Assembly (NCBI GenBank): GCA_026387255.1
Contig: JAPLMA010000034.1
Span: forward strand, 1-15,720
DNA: 15,720 nucleotides
DNA from: Candidatus Omnitrophota bacterium
GTDB taxonomy: Bacteria; Omnitrophota; Gorgyraeia; Gygaellales; Profunditerraquicolaceae
Direction: 5' to 3'
Shown: one piece after another, positions 13,573-15,720 of the stretch
Layout of the letters: the number at the start of each line of letters is the position of its first letter
Numbering within the stretch: the first letter of the stretch is position 1
Made by a program: the position numbers and the translations under genes
Notes under the pieces: model-generated
Told to the model about the DNA's origin: nothing
Databases searched by the model: none
What the model saw: the letters and a program-made list of their open reading frames with translations, nothing else

Positions 13573-14235
13573 CTATTTAACTCTTCGACGGATGATTAAA
13601 ATAATAAAAGATAAAAGAAATAAAAAACCTGCACCTAGTGCTAGCCGAGCAAATAACCTAATCTTTTTTTGCATCAGGTCTACCCAAGTGGCATCAGTAT
13701 CTATTCCAATGATTCCTACTGTCTTGCCGAATTCATCTTGAAGCGGAGCATATCCGGAAATAAATGTTCCCCATACATCGGTAGTAACTTTTCTATCTGC
13801 CGCAGGCCGATCATAAGCACTGATCAGATCCGGTAATTCTCGCGCATCATATTTGTCTCCGGGAAGAGCAGTAGGACATCTGGCGGTAATTATCTGCGGT
13901 AAGGGATCCGCATCAACCACGTATTGCAAAATACCCGGCTGATCCGTAGCGGTCAGGATATAAACATATTTAAGAGTGGGATTTATTTTTTTAATCATTA
14001 ATAATTTCTGCGCAATCAACTGATACTCTGGCGTCCCTTCTCCCCTTTGCACCAACGGTATTTTTTTCAGCACTGCAACATCTATACTCAGAGCAGCATT
14101 AGCCGCAATTGAGATCAAACGCTCTCGAGTCTCCTGGAAAGAACTCTGCAAACGGTAATCAGAAAAAACAAAATTTCCCACCATTAATAAAAATAATATT
14201 GCAGTAAAAGAAATTGCCGAACAACGTTTCATCAT
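13573..14235 (-). CDS. Membrane-anchored Cache-like sensor protein without an output domain
   Basis: The 220-residue protein has an N-terminal membrane segment (about 8-25), an extracytoplasmic region (about 27-190) and a second membrane segment (about 194-214) ending in a basic IIRRRVK tail. The middle resembles the Cache/PDC sensors of histidine kinases and cyclases: ETRERLISIAANAALSID, INPTLKYVYILTATDQPG, QYVVDADP, WGTFISGYAPLQDEFGKTVG and IIGIDTDATWV. Such sensors normally continue into HAMP, kinase or cyclase domains. Here the frame stops seven residues after the second helix, and the 140 bases beyond hold only a repeat. It is either a stand-alone sensor acting through a partner or the remnant of a longer receptor. 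GGGAGGAAG supports the start at 14235 or 14232. The ligand is unknown. Confidence 0.75.
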   Translation of the reverse strand: MMKRCSAISFTAILFLLMVGNFVFSDYRLQSSFQETRERLISIAANAALSIDVAVLKKIPLVQRGEGTPEYQLIAQKLLMIKKINPTLKYVYILTATDQPGILQYVVDADPLPQIITARCPTALPGDKYDARELPDLISAYDRPAADRKVTTDVWGTFISGYAPLQDEFGKTVGIIGIDTDATWVDLMQKKIRLFARLALGAGFLFLLSFIILIIRRRVK

Positions 14236-14307
14236 TATTCTTCCTCCCTGAAAATTAATTAAGCATTGATTTCGTTAACAAAAATCATTTCATAGTTCTT
14301 AGATTTA

Positions 14308-14335
14308 ATTATATAAGCCTCTACTAATATAGCAA
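14308..14335 (-). promoter_or_regulatory. Sigma70-type promoter of the sensor gene
   Basis: On the minus strand TTGCTA (14330-14335) and a perfect TATAAT (14308-14313) are 16 bases apart, giving a leader of about 65 bases. The -35 hexamer is the same as at 2393-2398. It lies in the gap after the arsenite permease, so the sensor is probably transcribed separately from the arsenic genes. Confidence 0.65.
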
Positions 14336-14353
14336 GCGTAATCTACCCCTATT

Positions 14354-15541
14354 CTATTTGCCTTGTTCGCGCGTAAACCAATTCTGTGTTCGTAAACAGA
14401 ATTTCACTAACATCAACATCACCGGCACTTCAATCAATACGCCGACAACCGTTGCCAGCGCCGCTCCCGATGAGATCCCAAAAAGCATCGTCGCTGTAGC
14501 AATCGCAACTTCAAAATGATTACTTGCGCCAACCATTGCCGATGGAGCCGCATCCTCATAGCTTAACTTCAATTTCTTGGCCAGATAGTATGTGATTGCA
14601 AAAATTAAACAGGTTTGGATAAAAAGCGGAATGGCAATCCATAAAATCGTTAATGGCTGCGCAAGAATAATTTCCCCCTTGAATGAGAACAAAAGCACCA
14701 GCGTAAATAGGAGCGCAATGATTGAAACTGGCGATAATACATGAAGGAATTTCTCATTAAACCATTTTATACCTTTAAACGCTACAATCAGCTTGCGCGA
14801 AAAATATCCTGCGATAAGAGGCAATGCCACATAGATAACAATTGATAATAATAACGCCTGCCAGGGAACCGGCATTCTGCCAACACCCAGAAGAAATCCG
14901 CCTAAAACTCCGTAGAGTAAAAGCATAGTTAAAGAATTAATGGCCACCATAACCAGAGTATGCCCGTCATTTCCTTTGGCCAGGAATCCCCATACCAAAA
15001 CCATCGCTGTACAAGGAGCAATACCAAGCAGAATACACCCGGCAAAATAACTACGCCAAAGCGGTACTTGAAGCATTTTTAAGCCTTCATGCATAACTAC
15101 CGCACCAGAACCATGCATAGAACCCAACAACCAATCTGCTCCGGGTGGCAATTTAACAAAATCTACCGCCTCCGGGCCGATTAATCCTTTAAACACAATT
15201 CCCAGAAAAAAATAAGCTATAGCATACATGGTGAAAGGTTTTACTGCCCAATTCACAAAAAGTGTCAACCATACCGGCTTAGGCGATTTCCCTGCTTTTA
15301 TAACTTCAGCAAAATCAATCTTTACCATTATGGGATACATCATGAAAAACAAACAAATAGCTATCGGAATAGAAACAACCGGAGCACCACTCACATAAAT
15401 CGAAAAGCGATCAAGAAATTTCGCCGCAAAAGGAGCAACCTTGCCAATCAATACCCCTAACGCAATACATACAAAAACCCACAGCGTAAGATATTTCTCA
15501 AAAAAACTTAAACTTCTTTCTTCATGAACAACCCTCTCCAT
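14354..15541 (-). CDS. acr3: ACR3-family arsenite efflux permease
   Basis: This 395-residue inner-membrane protein with about ten hydrophobic segments exports arsenite (or antimonite) using the proton motive force. Family marks are MMYPIMVKIDF (about 67-77), LGIAPCTAMVLVWGFL (172-187) with the essential Cys177, GASNHFEVAIATA (338-350) and LIEVPVMLMLVK (369-380) with the conserved Glu371. Between two helices (about 121-163) there is an extra loop, GPEAVDFVKLPPGADW to QVPLWRSY, that is short in the ACR3 proteins I remember; I think a subfamily carries it. The ATG at 15541 follows AGGAG by six bases and the upstream membrane gene's stop by 13 bases, so the two form an operon. No ArsR or arsenate reductase gene is visible inside the window. 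Confidence 0.93.
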   Translation of the reverse strand: MERVVHEERSLSFFEKYLTLWVFVCIALGVLIGKVAPFAAKFLDRFSIYVSGAPVVSIPIAICLFFMMYPIMVKIDFAEVIKAGKSPKPVWLTLFVNWAVKPFTMYAIAYFFLGIVFKGLIGPEAVDFVKLPPGADWLLGSMHGSGAVVMHEGLKMLQVPLWRSYFAGCILLGIAPCTAMVLVWGFLAKGNDGHTLVMVAINSLTMLLLYGVLGGFLLGVGRMPVPWQALLLSIVIYVALPLIAGYFSRKLIVAFKGIKWFNEKFLHVLSPVSIIALLFTLVLLFSFKGEIILAQPLTILWIAIPLFIQTCLIFAITYYLAKKLKLSYEDAAPSAMVGASNHFEVAIATATMLFGISSGAALATVVGVLIEVPVMLMLVKFCLRTQNWFTREQGK

Positions 15542-15554
15542 GTTTGTCTCCTAA

Positions 15555-15720
15555 TTAAAATAATCTCAATATATATATCCCTATATAATACAAGCCAACA
15601 AAGATAAATACGACTCCGGTAATCTTTCGAGTATAGTATTCAAGCCGCGTGATCCGATTAAACCAATGGCTCAAGGATGTCACGCCCAAGGCAATGGCAA
15701 CAGCAAAAATAAGAACCGGT
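15555..15720 (-). CDS. CcdA/DsbD-type membrane protein, possibly ArsG-like efflux permease, C-terminal fragment
   Basis: Only the last 54 residues are in the window, ending in TAA at 15555-15557. The translation reads PVLIFAVAIALG, then SLSHWFNRITRLEYYTRKIT and GVVFIFVGLYYIGIYIL: one partial helix, a basic loop and a last membrane helix. This matches the end of CcdA/DsbD-type transmembrane proteins, which include ArsG-type aromatic arsenical permeases in arsenic operons. The 13-base spacing to the arsenite permease supports an arsenic role, but a thiol-disulfide carrier remains possible. The fragment is too short to decide. Confidence 0.6.
   Translation of the reverse strand, partial: PVLIFAVAIALGVTSLSHWFNRITRLEYYTRKITGVVFIFVGLYYIGIYILRLF

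Overview
The window is about 15.7 kb, and every gene I can support lies on the minus strand, so transcription runs from high to low coordinates. The outer-membrane efflux proteins, periplasmic adaptors and signal peptides indicate a Gram-negative-type bacterium of moderate to low GC. Long perfect palindromes in the gene gaps, short GC-rich palindromes read in frame inside proteins (peptides such as LPAGRQ), and a recurring AATAAAGG-type motif after stop codons remind me of uncultured lineages such as Omnitrophota or Elusimicrobiota. That is recollection and inference, not a placement.

Reading in the direction of transcription: the right end (15720-14354) holds the tail of a CcdA/ArsG-like membrane protein and a complete ACR3-type arsenite efflux permease, a likely arsenic-resistance operon. 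Next come a promoter, a membrane-anchored Cache-like sensor with no output domain (14235-13573), and a 510-residue atypical short-chain dehydrogenase with an N-terminal zinc-ribbon-like motif and Thr in place of the catalytic Tyr (13433-11901). A clear sigma70-type promoter then drives a tightly overlapping set: a nitronate monooxygenase/FabK-like flavoprotein with a Cys cluster, a DUF2062 membrane protein and a GNAT acetyltransferase (11695-9533).

The middle (9394-5343) encodes a tripartite MacAB-TolC-like efflux operon: TolC-type channel, adaptor with a very short hairpin, and MacB. The macB gene appears broken: an internal stretch of about 50 codons is missing and the true C-terminus lies in another frame. 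Downstream is pabB (aminodeoxychorismate synthase component I), with different palindromes at its start, inside it and at its end. A perfect-consensus promoter (TTGACA-16-TATAAT) then drives a leader with an intrinsic terminator, a small Cys/His microprotein and a DEAD-box RNA helicase (4062-2495).

The left end (2338-1) starts a second export operon: TolC-type channel, HlyD-type adaptor and the start of an ABC-2-type ATPase, which runs off the window.

I see no tRNA, rRNA, CRISPR array or intact transposase. No gap between genes exceeds 300 bases; the largest is about 205 bases. The most unusual material is the leader of the helicase operon, the palindrome families, the broken macB, the atypical dehydrogenase and the output-less sensor.
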